A stretch of DNA of 64,000 nucleotides from Anthoceros angustus (GCA_010909165.1 MU008166.1:124001-188000); one strand, 5' to 3'; positions 45,448 through 58,600 are shown, counted from the stretch's first letter. Numbers and translations: made by a program. Notes: generated by a model from the letters alone, not told the origin.

Positions 45448-46564
45448 GGACAGAGTGGAGGGGAAACAAACGGCTGCTACTTGTGGAATCGCAGGAGCTC
45501 TCATGAAACGGGAGATACCAGAGCCACGAGTTGGAAGCAAAAGGGCACATCTGAAGTCTTGTTCACATTGAAGTCTCTGGCACTGCCTGACCAATTGACC
45601 CGTAAGCGCGTACGCACTGACTCTCGGATCAACAGGTGCAGTACATTGATAAAAGTTGCCTACAAATGCAAAATCGCTGAAGTGTTTCGTAAGGACTACT
45701 TTAGAGTCGCTTTTGCCCCTCTTGCAACGTGGTATCTGTCACGCATGTATTGGCCAAGAAAGAATATCTATCGCGGGTGCGTGCCATGAAACGCGGTGAA
45801 GTGTCCTTTCCCTCCGACCGTCCCTGTCAGATGGTAAACCCGGGCCCCGCTCAGACGCTATGAATGGCTCTGGCTCCGGGTGGGTAGGTGAAGCCGCGGT
45901 CGCGCATGGAAAATGTTGTGCAGAATAAAGCTAAACTTTTAAGTGGATCCTATAGGAAGGTGCGTACCGTACCCCCGAGGGCTGGTTCATATAGAATACC
46001 GATCTGGTCACGCGGCATCCACAGAAAGGGTTGTGGACAGAAAGAAATAGTTCTGCCGCATATGGCAGAACTATTTCGGTATATCGCGCATGACCACATC
46101 GGTCGGGCCTGCGGCCTCTCGGTGTACCCATGTCCTCAACCTACCCCATGATGCATACAAAGGTTTCATGACACACAAAAACTTTTCTTCTCTCCGGTTT
46201 AGGGTTGCATTCAGGGTCATTTGCATTGCTGCGCCATTGCGGCACTGGGCGCCGTATGTGAGTGTTGCGTTTGCGCTGCGCTTACCGTTTGCAATTGCGT
46301 TTGCGCTGCACTCATCGTCTGTGATTGCGGCGCGGCTGAGGGCATGTGCCCTTACGTGCAAGGCTGCAGTGTTTGGCACTAGCTGCATACAGGGCTGCAA
46401 CGTTTCCTAGACCTTCTGCCTATCGGGGTGCAGTTTCACATAGCACTAAGTACTCTGAAACAAGCTTGTACCAGAAGGACCAACGCAAGAAGGGCTTCCA
46501 TGAAAACAGTTGCACAGATACAAGGCTTGCACCCAAAAAAGTCTGCAGTGCACAAGTGTAAAGT
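45448..46564. other. Intergenic DNA with one hairpin; nothing else recognised
   Basis: A perfect 14-bp inverted repeat lies at 46044-46057 and 46064-46077 (GAAATAGTTCTGCC, six-base loop). Short 'gtttgcgctgc' words repeat near 46270-46310. No gene seen. Confidence 0.5.
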
Positions 46565-47422
46565 TCAAAGGGCCCATCGACTATAATGCAACAGTTGATC
46601 CTGTCCACGCCCACGACGTGGCCCACCGCCGCAGTACTGGGCAAAGGCCCCCGCCCCGCACTCGCAGACAATGTCACAACGCCTGTCTGTGCCATACATA
46701 TCGGGGAGGAAGTCCATGCCCTCCAAGCCCTTCGCATAGGCATTGTCCCTCGCGACCTTCTCATTCCAGAGGTGTCTTGGTAGTCTCTGACGCGTAGAGT
46801 ACCTACGCTCAGGAACAGCGACTTCAAGTCTCGGGGGTGATGGAGGCGGTAAAGGAACGTCTAGAGCCGCTCCAACATGTATGTCCCCCAAATCCAGAGG
46901 CAGCTATCCTTGTGCATCATCTATGGGCTGATCATCTTCCCCCTCTCGAGCAGGAACCGGAAGAACCGGAACTGCTTGAGGTAAAGGAGCCATGGCAGGG
47001 ACAGGAATAGCACCAGCAGGAAAAGACGAAGGGCTTAAATCAAAGTGAACAGAAATGCCATCAGTAGAGCGGGGACTATTGTGGATAGAAGCTGCATCAT
47101 CATCCTCATCCAAAAGCGGACCAGAGGAGAGAATGCTAGCCTCGTCGAAAGTGACAGTCCGAGCATAAACAGGAGTCCGAGTAGCCATGTCAATCAACTT
47201 GTACGCCTTGCGATCCTCACCATAACCCACAAACACCAGCTTCCGTGCTCGGGAAGAAAGCTTATCACAGAGCTGGGAGGGGACATAGGCATAAGCAGGA
47301 GAGCCAAAGACGCGCAAATGGGTGATCAAAGGCTTGTACCGATGCCAGCACTCGAAAGGAGTACGGCCAACAACAGACTTGGTCAATAACCTATTCTTGA
47401 TGTATGCTGCCGTAGAGACTAC
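46565..47422 (-). pseudogene. Ty1/copia integrase C-terminus and linker
   Basis: Minus strand reads VSTAAYIKNRLLTKSVVGRT, then PFECWHRYKP, HLRVFGSPAYAYVP, and KLVFVGYGEDRKAYKLID, the classic end of copia integrase. It is followed by an acidic/proline linker, a TAG at 46904-46906 in the same frame, and RYSTRQRLPRHLWNEKVA, the start of the RT region. The catalytic integrase core upstream is missing, since the reading is cut at 47423 by a CACTA-like end. No RT follows on the left side (46564 downward). Confidence 0.8.
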
Positions 47423-49304
47423 CCCTACTAGAAAGGGCAGACTATGTTACAGTCGTTGTTGCAATTTTATGTTACACTTCTAACTTGCAACATGATTTGG
47501 AGGCTTGGTATTAAGTTTGTCATTTCTTTCTCCAAGTGGGCCTACCATCTTAACACGAACCTGCCCCTCTCTCCTACCACTTCACCCTCTTAACTACATC
47601 CCCTCTCTCATCCGCATTGTTTATGAATTCCCAAAATGCAATTGCAACATGACTGTAACAAGGACCCCTCTCTCTCTTCTCTCTCAGTCCTCATCTTTAT
47701 TACACCCCATTGGGAGTACAATTAGTTAATGTCTCTTCACAACTATTTGATAATGGTGCCCAAACCTGAATATCAAAGTAACATGCCCATTAACTGTCAC
47801 CTTTCCCTTCCACCTCACAAGGTCATAATTCCTTTATCAACCTTTTTTCTTCACCTTTATACGTATAGGTACCTACTTGTAGATATATTCTTCTGCATAT
47901 ATGATGTATATCGACGGATGTGTACATCACCACTAGATTATACAGTATTATTATTTACAGTACACAGATATCGTTTTCTCCACAGTCTTATGACTCACAC
48001 ATTCCGGCATGGTGTGCGTCTTTGTGTACTGAGTCCTCCGTTACCACTTGTTGTTGCAGTTGCAAAATCGTGTGGCTCAACCGGTTTCGAACATGCGACC
48101 ACTGACCCGTCACCATCTGCCTCCTCCACTCCACCAACACGAACCGCCTCTCTCTCCTACCACTTCACCCTCTTAACTACATCCCTCTCTCATCCGCATT
48201 GTTTATGAATTCCCAAAATGCAATTGCAACATGACCGTAATAAGGACCCTCTCTCTCTCTCTCGGTCCTCATCTTTATTACACCCCATTGGGAGTACAAT
48301 TAGTTAATGTCTCTTCACAACTATTTGATAATGGTGCCTGGACACGAATATCAAAGTAACATGCCCATTAATCACCTTTCCTTCCACCTCACAAGGTCAT
48401 AATTCCTTTATCAACCTTTTTCTTCACCTTTATACGTATAGGTACCTACTTGTAGATATATTCTTACGCATATGATGATGTATATCGACGGATGTATACA
48501 TCACCACTAGATTATAGAGTATTATTATTCACGATACACAGATATTGTTTTCTCCACAGTCTTATGACTCACACATTCCGGCATGGTGTGCGTCTTTGTG
48601 TACTGAGTCCTCCGTTACCACTTGTTGTTGCGGTTGCAAAATCGTGTGGCTCAACCGGTTTCTCAACATGCGACCACGACCCGTCACCATCTGCCTCCTC
48701 CACTCCACCAACACGAACTGCCTCTCTCTCCTACCACTTCACCCTCTTAACTACATCCCTCTCTCATCCGCATTGTTTATGAATTCCCAAAATGCAATTG
48801 CAACATGACCGTAATAAGGACCCTCTCTCTCTCTCTCGGTCCTCATCTTTATTACACCCCATTGGGAGTACAATTAGTTAATGTCTCTTCACAACTATTT
48901 GATAATGGTGCCTGGACACGAATATCAAAGTAACATGCCCATTAATCACCTTTCCCTTCCACCTCACAAGGTCATAATTCCTTTATCAACCTTTTTTCTT
49001 CACCTTTATACGTATAGGTACCTACTTGTAGATATATTCTTCTGCATATATGATGTATATCGACGGATGTATACATCACCACTAGATTATAGAGTATTAT
49101 TATTTACAGTACACAGATATTGTTTTCTCCCTGGTGCTGACCGCTTATACTGCACATTCCGGCATGGTGTGCGTCTTTGTGTACGAGTCCTCCGTTACCA
49201 CTTGTTGTTGCAGTTGCAAAATCGTGTGGCTCAACCGGTTTCGAACATGCGACCACTGACCCGTCACCATCTGCCTCCTCCACTCCACCAACACGAACTA
49301 CATG
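47423..49304. mobile_element. CACTA-like non-autonomous insertion with three 583-bp internal repeats
   Basis: The left end CCCTACTAGAAAGGGC cuts copia integrase exactly where coding ends. Similar DNA with the same end occurs at 51713. Internally, 'ccgcattgtttatgaattcc' recurs at 47612, 48194 and 48778, giving about three 583-bp tandem units to about 49300, each with a CT-rich tract and 'gtttcgaacatgcgacca'. The right end is not a mirror of the left, so the element is truncated or rearranged there. Resemblance to the EnSpm/CACTA terminus CACTACTAGAAA is my inference; the first bases here are CCCTA. Confidence 0.5.
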
Positions 49305-49508
49305 GATGACAGGGTTCCTTTATACATACCTGTCTCCTGCTCGAGCAACCTGTTCATAGAATGTCGTGCGCCTACCACGCAATTGCTACACGAAAGTAGG
49401 ATGCATTCCTACCAAATGCTACAAGGTTGGGAAGCAACGCGCTGTCCTGAAATCGGGAAGGGCTGGTACATGGGCAGCCCTTGCACAGCGGAAGACAGCT
49501 AGCAGTCA
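49305..49508. other. Short piece between insertion and gag remnant
   Basis: Copia-flank DNA by position; no motif recognised on either strand. Confidence 0.3.
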
Positions 49509-49965
49509 TTAACATATCACAGGCGGACGGGGTGGGGAAGAAATCTTGACAGGAGGTCTGTCACTCGACTGTTTTTCCTTCATCGCCATGCTTGTTGTAT
49601 CCTTGGGAGTCTTCTGAGGCTCCCCAGCCTTTTTCTTTCTACATTCTTTGGCCCAATGGCCTGGAATGCTGCACCAATTACAGTTCCCTGGTCATTTTGT
49701 AGAGGAAGATGAAACATGTATGGATCTAGGTCCTGCTCTTGATTTCGATGTTGTCTTCCCTTTGAATGGCTTGTGGTTTGCTGCTAACACTTTTTCTGTC
49801 TTGTTCTTAGGAACTCCAGATGTAAAGAGTCGACTCTGTTCTTCCTGGTACAAAGCGCCGATCACCTCTTCAAGAGTGACTGTGCTAGCACTTCCAGAAG
49901 CAATCGCAGTCTGTGCAGTTCGTATAGGGCCATTCTAGCTGGATACAAAAGATTGGTAGGAGGGA
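49509..49965 (-). pseudogene. Ty1/copia gag C-terminus with zinc knuckle
   Basis: Minus strand reads TLEEVIGALYQEEQSRLF, a basic stretch, then a TGA at 49692-49694 (CGA by one C-to-T change), then CNWCSIPGHWAKEC (CX2CX4HX4C) near 49640-49681, and a Lys/Pro/Ser tail ending with TAA at 49509-49511. This is the nucleocapsid end of a copia gag. It lies directly beside the RNase H end of another copia piece, with no LTR between them. Confidence 0.75.
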
Positions 49966-49980
49966 GATAAACTGGTCATG

Positions 49981-51712
49981 TTAACGGCCCTCCATGTGAG
50001 GATAATGTTTGTATTTAGGAAGGCCCTTGGTCAAGATATCTGCCGTGTTATCATCTGTGTTGACGTAGTCCACCTTAATCACACCACGTGCTACCACATC
50101 TCGTATATAGTGGTGCTGCACTTCGATGTGCTTAGTACGAGCATGGAAGGTAGGTTTTGCTACTAACTCCAGAGCACTTGTGTTGTCGCAGAGGATCAAG
50201 GTGGGGTGAGGCTGCACCTGTCCTAGATCAGCCAAGAAACTACGTTCCCATTCTGCCTCCTTGGCAGCTTCTGTCATAGACTTGTATTCTGCCTCAGTGG
50301 AGCTCAAGGCTATGGTAGTCTGTTTTTTGCTACTCCATGTCACTGCAGCCGAGGCGAGAAGAAAACAATACGTGGAGAGACTCCTCCTCGAGTCCCGAGT
50401 CCAACCCACCGCATCCAGAAACGGTAAGGGTTAGCTTGGCTTCACCACTGCATTTATACATAAGTCCATATCTCATCGTGCCCTTAAGATAGCGAAATAC
50501 TCTTTTAATGATCCGATTGGATTCTTCCGTGATTCTCAAGAACCGGGAGACTTTCTTGTGCATCAATATCTCGCCGAGTCCACCAGAATGGATGAGGCGC
50601 CAACGGCGTGCCTATAGGGCACGTCTTGCATATCCTTAATTTCTTCCTTGGTCTGAGGGCACTGAGAGCAAGTGAGCTTTGTACCTGTTGCATAGGGTGT
50701 GGTTGCTGGTCTAGCCTGGTCGAGGTAAAACTTCTTAAGGATCTCGTTAACATACTTGTACTGGTGTATGAACATGATGCCCTTGTCTCGAACCCGTAGA
50801 AGCTGTATGCCCAAGCAGAACTTAAGTTCCCCAATGTCTTTCATGTCAAACCCTGCTTGCGCCGTTTCCTTAACAACCGCCAGTACTGTTTCGTATAAGA
50901 TCACATCATCTACGTACAAGGCCAGCAGCACTATAGAAGATCCTTGGGTAAGCTTGTAAACATTTGTGTCTGCATTGCTTTGAACAAACTTTATGCTCAG
51001 CAAATACAGGTGCATAGTAATATACCACACGCGCCCACTCTGCTTTAAACCATAGATGCATTTGAGAAGCTTTAACACTTTGTGTGGGTGTACAGGGTCC
51101 TCATATGCTTCAGGCTGGAGCATGTACAGCTCCTCATCAAGAGCACCATACAAAAGGTCAGTCTAGACATCCATCTGCTTTGGAGGTCTAGGTGTGCTGT
51201 GGCATAGGCAAGAAGGATTGAATGGGTCGTGTTCTCTAGCAATTGAAAAGCGTTTCGGTAGTCGATTCCCTCAACCTGGGTAAATCCACGAGCAACAAGC
51301 CGTGCTTTGTAGCGTGCTACTTCTCCCTTAGCATTTAACTTGAGCTTGAACACCCACTTACAGGATATGGCCTTACGCCCTGGTGGAAGATCCGCTAACT
51401 GCCATGTTTTATTTTTCACCAATGACTGATATTCGTCCTCCACAGCGGCCTTCCATTGTTCAGATTGTGGACCAGTGAAAGCCTGAGTCAGAGTGGTTGG
51501 CTCATCAGGGAGGGAGGAAGTAACAGCAAGGTGAGTGCGGAAGTCTATTGACTGATATCGAGGTTCCTTCCATTCTTCAGGAGGTGGCCTGTGGCGTGTG
51601 GAGCGGCGCAGAATAGGAGCTGGCTCTTCATCTGTGTCCTCCGGTTCTGAAGCAGCACGGTCAGCATCATCAAGTAGGAAATCATGGTCATCTTCATGCT
51701 GATCGATTTCAT
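49981..51712 (-). pseudogene. Ty1/copia reverse transcriptase and RNase H, broken
   Basis: Read on the minus strand from 51712: an acidic linker with LRRSTRHRPPPEEW, then WKAAVEDEYQSLVKNKTWQL, CKWVFKLKLNAKGEVARYKA and RGFTQVEGIDY (RT N-half). A frameshift and a TAG follow near 51165, then CIYGLKQSGRVWY, LLALYVDDVILY (YVDD active site) and LKFCLGIQL. Another frameshift near 50560 leads to IKRVFRYLKGTMRYGL and the RNase H part SSKKQTTIALSSTEAEY, TLILCDNTSALEL and NTADILTKGLPK, ending at 49981. Integrase is missing: at 51713 the element is cut by a CACTA-like end. Confidence 0.9.
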
Positions 51713-52520
51713 CCCTACTAGAAAAGGGCACCCTATGTTACAGTGGATGTTGCAATTTTTTGTTACACTTCCACATTGCAACATGTTTTGGAGGGTTGGT
51801 ATTAAGTTTGTTAGTTCTGTCCCGTTTGGTGCGCCATCTTAACACGAACGACACTATCTCTTCCCCTCCCCTTCTGGTACACCCCTCTCTCACAAGCATT
51901 GTTAATAATTTCCCACTTCCAACTTCCAAAGATGGTTTGATGGCTTGGTGTTAAGTTGGTCCATTCTTTCTCTTCCTTCTCCCACCATCCTAACACAATG
52001 CTTGGTCTCTCACTTCATGTACCACTTCAATATTGCAACACTTTATGGTGGCTTGGTGTTCAAGGTGTCCTTTTCTTATCCACTTCTCACCCCATCTTAA
52101 CACAATACTTGGTCTCTCTCCTCTCCCTCACCCTCCTATTTATTGCCCCCTTATCACACCCTTTTATACTCTTTCACTTCTCCTCCTCCTTCATGACCGT
52201 GAGAAGGACCTCCCCTATCACGCCCATTTTATACTCTTCCACTATTCCTCTTTCAACTTGCTTGTTACAATGACCTCTCTCTTGCCCTTTCCCTTCCTTT
52301 TACCTCCTTTGCATATACTCAATATACATATATATGTTTGTAGGCTTCAAGACATAAGTATGTGTGCTTATATGTACACATCCATCATGTATTATATTAG
52401 TGTACGATATCTCATACTCTATTATATTAGTGTATTTACAGCCTCTTTGTATACGTATGTACGTACGTATATAGGCATCAAGACTTGTTTATATAATAAT
52501 ATATATGCTAACCCTTACGT
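51713..52520. mobile_element. CACTA-like terminus with subterminal repeats
   Basis: Begins CCCTACTAGAAAAGGGCA and matches the left end at 47423 for roughly 110 bp ('tatgttacagt', 'ttgcaa-ttttgttacactt', 'ggtattaagtttgt'). The word 'ttgcaac...tgg-ggcttggtgtt' recurs near 51776, 51930 and 52035 like subterminal repeats. CT-rich DNA and then AT-rich DNA follow. It cuts the copia linker on its left; its other end is not found, and DNA to the right runs into long tandem repeats. Confidence 0.45.
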
Positions 52521-53115
52521 CCTCTCATACCTTACATATCTAAGTGTTTGATTTTATTGACAATTTAAATCAAATTTTTGGACACTTCAATCGTCCTCTA
52601 TCCCTTGCACCTTTGTTTCCACCGATGCAATACGAACTCCACGTGATATGGGCATATGCGTCGCGTGCACCACCAACATGTGCCTCGAATCGGCGCGACG
52701 CCACGTCACTTGGTGACTCTTGGACCAACACCAATGGTTTCGGGTTCCTCCACATCTTCCTACACCTATCCAAATGACCTCTATAACCACTTTCACAATT
52801 ACAGGCTATGTCAATGCGGGCTACAAAGGTGGGCGACCAATTCCCTCTTGTTTGTTGCTAATTGACCATCACGGTCCACCCATGCGGCGACTCCATCGTC
52901 CGCAGGAAAACATCTCGACCATTTACATTCCCCTCCACAAACGGCCCCCTACCCATAGATGGTACCAACCATTCCTATGTCACTTGCGCCTACACCCCTT
53001 CGCCACCGTCCGACCTGGACTCCTCTTGCGCTTCAACACCGTTGTCTTTTGCTTGACCCTCTTCGGCCAGACCTCGTTTCGTCCCCGGTGTGGTCCACCT
53101 TCGCGTGGGGCATTC
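52521..53115. other. No gene seen
   Basis: GC-richer DNA leading into the tandem block; overlapping short frames on both strands, no motif. Confidence 0.4.
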
Positions 53116-55228
53116 GACCCACTAGCCTCAATGGCTAGCCCTTCACTCCCGGCCCCATAGGCTGCCAAATCACCACTTCCACAATTACAGGCACAAGCGA
53201 ATAGCATTCAATCTCTCTGTCGGGTTGCCACCCTACTCACGCTTTTGACACGGATCGTGTGATACGCCTTGTCGGTGGCGCCATCACACCTCCGGATCCC
53301 CACCATCCACGTTGCCTCCGGCATCACTTGACGGTGGCGCTCCCTGCTTGGCACCTTCCTCCATCTTCCTTCTCTCCCGGGTTACATGCCTTCCTTCACG
53401 ACTGGCCTTCACCTTCCACCGGTTTCCCTTCCCTTCTTCCTGCGGTCATGCACACGCATCACACTACAGCTCACGTCCTACATAGCGAAACCTACATATC
53501 ACAACCAAGCATTCCATTAACCGTCAACGACTATTTTACCACTCCGATTACTCGGCATCTTTGTCCAATCCATGCCTTGCCCACTTCAACTCATCCAGTT
53601 GCGCTCCCTCCCCGTTGGACATACCGTTTCTCGAACTCCTTTGCTCCTCTTGGACCAAAGGGATTCCCATGCTCGTGCCCGCAATTCTTGCCGGCGTTGC
53701 GGCTTCTTTGTGGTGTTGGCCACACACCCCCCATGCACGCGTCACCACGGCTTGCTGCACGCCTTTCTCCATGCCTTCGTGCTCACATTAGGCGGATGCA
53801 ACCATTTTGCATCCTTCCCTTCTCCCTCCAATTGACGCACCTTCTTGCCCACATTGTGGTTCCTTGTCCGCGATGCACCGCAAACTGGCCACAATATCCT
53901 CGCGCTCTATACTTGCAAACTCATACTCTACCTTCCTCACCGTCTTTCTCAAACTTTCGTGGCTCGACCATGGCACATCGGCTCCATTTTGCACACTAGC
54001 TCCAACACACGCTGGTGGAAGGCCTTCCTCACTCGTCCTTCCTCATCGGACGACTCTTCATCCTCCTCCTCATTCTCTATCCACCCTCCATCGCATAACT
54101 CACGGCCATGTACACGCCACCACCACGCCATGTAGCTGACAACACGGCTATGACATCGTCTAATGGCTTACCGGCATTCGACCCACTAGCCTCAATGGCT
54201 AGCCCTTCACTCGGCCCCATAGGCTGCCAAATCACCACTTCCTTCCAGACGGCAAACGAATAGCATTCAATCTCTCGATGCGGGTTGCCACCCTACTCAC
54301 GCTTTTGACACGGATCGTGTGATACGCCTTGTCGGTGGCGCCATCACACCTCCGTGATCCCCACCATCCACGTTGCCTCCGGCATCACTTGACGTGACGC
54401 CCCCTGCTTGGCACCTTCCTCCATCTTCCTTCTCCACCGGGTTCCATGCCTTCCTTCACGACCGGCCTTCACCTTCCACCGCTTCCTTCCCTTCCCCGCC
54501 CATGCACACGCATCACTACTCACGTCCTACATAGCGAAACCTACATATCACAACCAAGCATTCCATTAACCGTCAACGACTATTTTACCACTCCGATTCG
54601 ATGTCATCCAATCCATGCCTTGCTGCCCACTTCAACTCATCCAGGTTGCGCTCCCTCCGTTGGACATACCGTTTCGAACTCCTTTGCTCCTCTTGGACCA
54701 AAGGGATTCGTCCCATGCTCGTGCTTCGCAATTCTTGCCGACGTTGCGGCAGCCTGCTGTGGTGTTGGCCACACACCCCATGCTTCAACGTCACCACGGC
54801 TTGCGCACGCCTTTCTCCATGCCTTCGTGCTCACATTAGGCGGATGCAACCATTTTGCATCCTTCCCTTCTCCCTGTAATGCGCTTGCCGCACCTTCTTG
54901 CCCACATTGTGGTTCCTTGTCCGCGATGCACCGCAACCGGCCACAATATCCTCGCGCTCTATACTTGCAAACTCATACTCTACCTTCCTCACCGCCTTTT
55001 CGCAAACTTTCGTGGCTCGACCATGGCACCATCACTCCATTTTGCACACACTAGCTCCAACACACCGGTGGAAGGCCTTCCTCACTCGTCCTTCCTCATC
55101 GGACGACTCTTCATCCTCCTCCTCATTCTCTATCCACCCTCCATCGCATAACCGGCTCACGCCATGTACACGCCACCACGCCATGTAGCTGACAACACGG
55201 CTATGACATCGTCTAATGGCTTACCGCC
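53116..55228. repeat. ~1.06-kb tandem duplication
   Basis: 'gacccactagcctcaatggc' starts at 53116 and again at 54180. The two copies stay alignable to about 54179 and 55228, through 'ctatgacatcgtctaatggc'. Differences are mostly small indels beside CG. Frames of up to 246 codons occur but differ between copies and have no domain. Confidence 0.9.
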
Positions 55229-55687
55229 GTGCCCAATTCTCCAATTTCATGTGCTGGCAATGTAGTCGGCATGTCTTCCTCGACCTCGATCCGCCATCTC
55301 CACATCTTCCTCCTCGCCTCCGCCTCCCCATCCTCGCTACTGGTGTCCTCCTCCTCACCGCCTCCTCACCATCATAGGCATGCGCTCCTTGGCCCTCCTC
55401 CGCAACCGCGCCCACCAGCAGCCCACTCCCACCGCAGGAGTCTCCTCCTCCAAAGGCTCCCTCCCGCCACGTTGTTGGGGTTGTCCGCCACCGAGCGAAG
55501 GTCCACAAAACGTATGCCATCTCTCGGCACCACTGTGGTCACCCTCTTGTGCACCACCACCATGCTCCTCAAGTTGGACATGCCCTCAAGCTCCAGACTA
55601 AGGCCAATGTCCTCGCTCCTCCGGATGTCGCCGCCTGGCATCCCTCCTCCGACTTTGGAATCTCTCAGAAAGCAGAGGCGTTAGCTC
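55229..55687. other. Single-copy piece within the repeat tract
   Basis: CT- and CTCC-rich DNA; no recognised gene. Confidence 0.4.
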
Positions 55688-58600
55688 CCACCGTTGGAGA
55701 CACTCCACTTCCGCCGCCAGCATCGCCCGCCTCTTGCAGCAGACTCCACTCCTGTATGAAGGTTCTCCTCCGGCACCTCCACCTCTCGCCGCTTCCCGCT
55801 CCACGCCATGGGCATCCACCCTCCACTTGTGGAATCGGCTTTCCACGACCGCGCCCACCTCACTTGCCGCTTCCACCATCCGCGCCGTGCTTCCATCCAC
55901 CTGGCCGCTTGCCCGCCTCGCGCCAAGTCCCTTGTGGACCATTTTCCGGCTTCGGCCTCCCCTCTCGGCTGGCGCAAGCGCTGTCGATGGGCCCATCCTC
56001 CTTCCCGGCGGCGTTATGGGCAGACATCCGCGCCCGGATTGGCGGCGTTGTTCCGTGCTTAACAACCACCAAATCCTCAAAGTCAACGTCCCAAACCATG
56101 GTCGAGGAAGGCCAACCGAGTCACCGCATATGCACAACCGATAACCGCGACAAAGTGAGCAGGAACTCCGGTGGCGATGGCCGACAAGGGCGGTGAGGTA
56201 ACCTGTGGTGATGGGGAAGAGGGGCAAGAGGAGAAGAGGGGGAGGCGAGGCGCAAGTCCTAGGGCATGCCACCGGCTCATGTGCCATGCATTTCGCCGGC
56301 ACAAACTCGGAGTTTGCGCCACCACCTATATGTGTACATGTGGCATTCACATGCCTAAAACACCGCAGCAACCGGCGATTGTCCACCACACCATTCTGCA
56401 CATATGGCATCCATGCATGTTTGGCATATATAGGCATCCCGTGTTTATACGATTTTCGTCATCCAAGGACAAATTTAGCCCATTATGGATTACCATATCC
56501 TCATCGAAGGAAAATAATTTCCCTTTGCTCATGCGCATTTCGTGGTCCAAGGACAAAACATTCCGTTATGTATGGTCATTTCGTGACCCAAGGACAAATG
56601 TTCCTCATTTGTCATGACCATGCCTTGGCCTCGAGTCAATTTTGGCCATTCGGATGACCATTTCAAAGCCAAGGACAAATGTTTCCATTATGGAAGATCA
56701 TTTTCGATCGACGGACACTAATTTGCCATTGTTCATTACCGCGTGGTCCAAGGACAATACATTCCCATCATGCATGATCACTGTGACCCAAGGACAAATG
56801 TTCCTCATTCGTCATGACCATGTCTTTGCCTCATGTCAATTTTGGCCATTCGGATGACCATTTGGAGAGCCATGACAATTTGCCCTTTGTGGACAAGTGT
56901 TCACAATGCCATTTCGTCGGTAATGCCCAGATGTAGCATGCCATTCAAGGGCAAGACCAGCTTAGAACCGCCATGCTCCACGGACCATGCATTAATTTGC
57001 TATTTTTATGCTTTGCCCGTTCTCGCATACCACATTGCCTACCGATCCAGCGATGCGGCGATGTCGCGACCACATTCCGTGGAGCCGTGGTGACGGTATG
57101 GCGGTGGCCATGGTGTGGGGAGTGGTGGTGCGTGGGGCGGCGCGGTGTGTGGGGAGGGAGGAAAGAGAGAGGAGGAGACTGTGGCGCATGCCACCGCAAC
57201 CTTGGCTTGCCATTCCTCCATGCATGCCATGTATGGTCCCTATGTTGAAGGCCATGACAATGTCATGTATAACCCGCCATGAACCAAAGACAATGGCTCC
57301 CTATCTCTCGCATAAACTTGTCTTCCACCGTTGGAGACACTCCACTTCCGCCGCCGAGCATCGCCCGCAGCAGACTCCACTCCTGTATGAAGGTTCTCCT
57401 CCGGCACCTCCACCGCCGCTTCCCGCTCCACGCCATGGGCATCCACCCTCCACTTGTGGAATCGGCTTTCCACGACGCGCCCACCTCACTTGCCGCTTCC
57501 ACCATCCGCGCCGTGCTTCCATCCGTTGGGCGCCGTCGCTCTGCGCCAAGTCCCTTGCTGGACCATTTTCCGGCTTCGGCCTCTCCCTCTCGGCGATGGC
57601 GCGCGCGCCGATGGGCCCCAACTCCTCCTTCCGGCGGCGTTATGGGCACGGACATCCGCGGCGGATTGGCGGCGTTGTTCGAGCTTAAGCGAGCGACTTG
57701 ACCAAATCCTCAAAGTCAACGTCCCAAACCATGGTCGAGGAAGGCCAACCGAGTCACTGCATGCACAACCGATAACGCGACAAAGTGAGCAGAACTCCGG
57801 TGGCGATGGCGACAAGGCGGTGAGGTAACCACTGTGGTGATGGGGAAGAGGGGCAAGAGGAGAAGAGAGGCGAGGCGCAAGTCCTAGGGCATGCCGGTGG
57901 CTCATGTGCCATGCATGCCGATTTCCGGGCACAAACTCGGAGTTTGCGCCACCACCTATATATGTACATGTGGCATTCACATGCCTAAAACACCGCAACC
58001 CGTCCACCACACCATTCTGCACATATGGCATCCATGCATGTTTGGCATATATAGGCATCCCGTGTTTATCGATTTTCGTCATCCAAGGACAAATTTAGCC
58101 CATTATGGATTACCATATCGCATCGAAGGAAAATAATTTCCCTTTGCTCATGCGCATTTCGTGGTCCAAGGACAAAACATTCCCGTTATGTATGGTCATT
58201 TTGACCCAAGGACAAATGTTCCTCATTTGTCATGACCATGCCTTGGCCTCGGTCAATTTTGGCCATTCGATGACCATTTTCGAAAGCCAAGGACAAATGT
58301 TTCCATTATGGAAGATCATTTTCGATCGACGGACACTAATTTGCCATTGTTCATTACCGTTCGTGGTCCAAGGACAATACATTCCCATGCATGATCACTG
58401 TGACCCAAGGACAAATGTTCCTCATTCGTCATGACCATGTCTTTGCCTCATGTCAATTTTGGCCATTCGGATGACCATTTGGAGAGCCAGAATTTGCCCT
58501 TTGTGGACAAGTGTTCACAATGCCATTTCGGGTAATGCCCACGGATGTAGCATGCCATTCAAGGGCAAGACCAGCTTAGAACCGCCATGCTCCACGGACC

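Noticed and set aside
45361-45594. Longer ankyrin protein starting at 45594
   Set aside because: A TATA box at 45436-45447 lies inside this extension, so transcription should begin after it.
53259-55054. Open frames of 200-246 codons in the 1.06-kb repeats
   Set aside because: The frames differ between the two copies and carry no motif; composition follows the CT-rich repeat.
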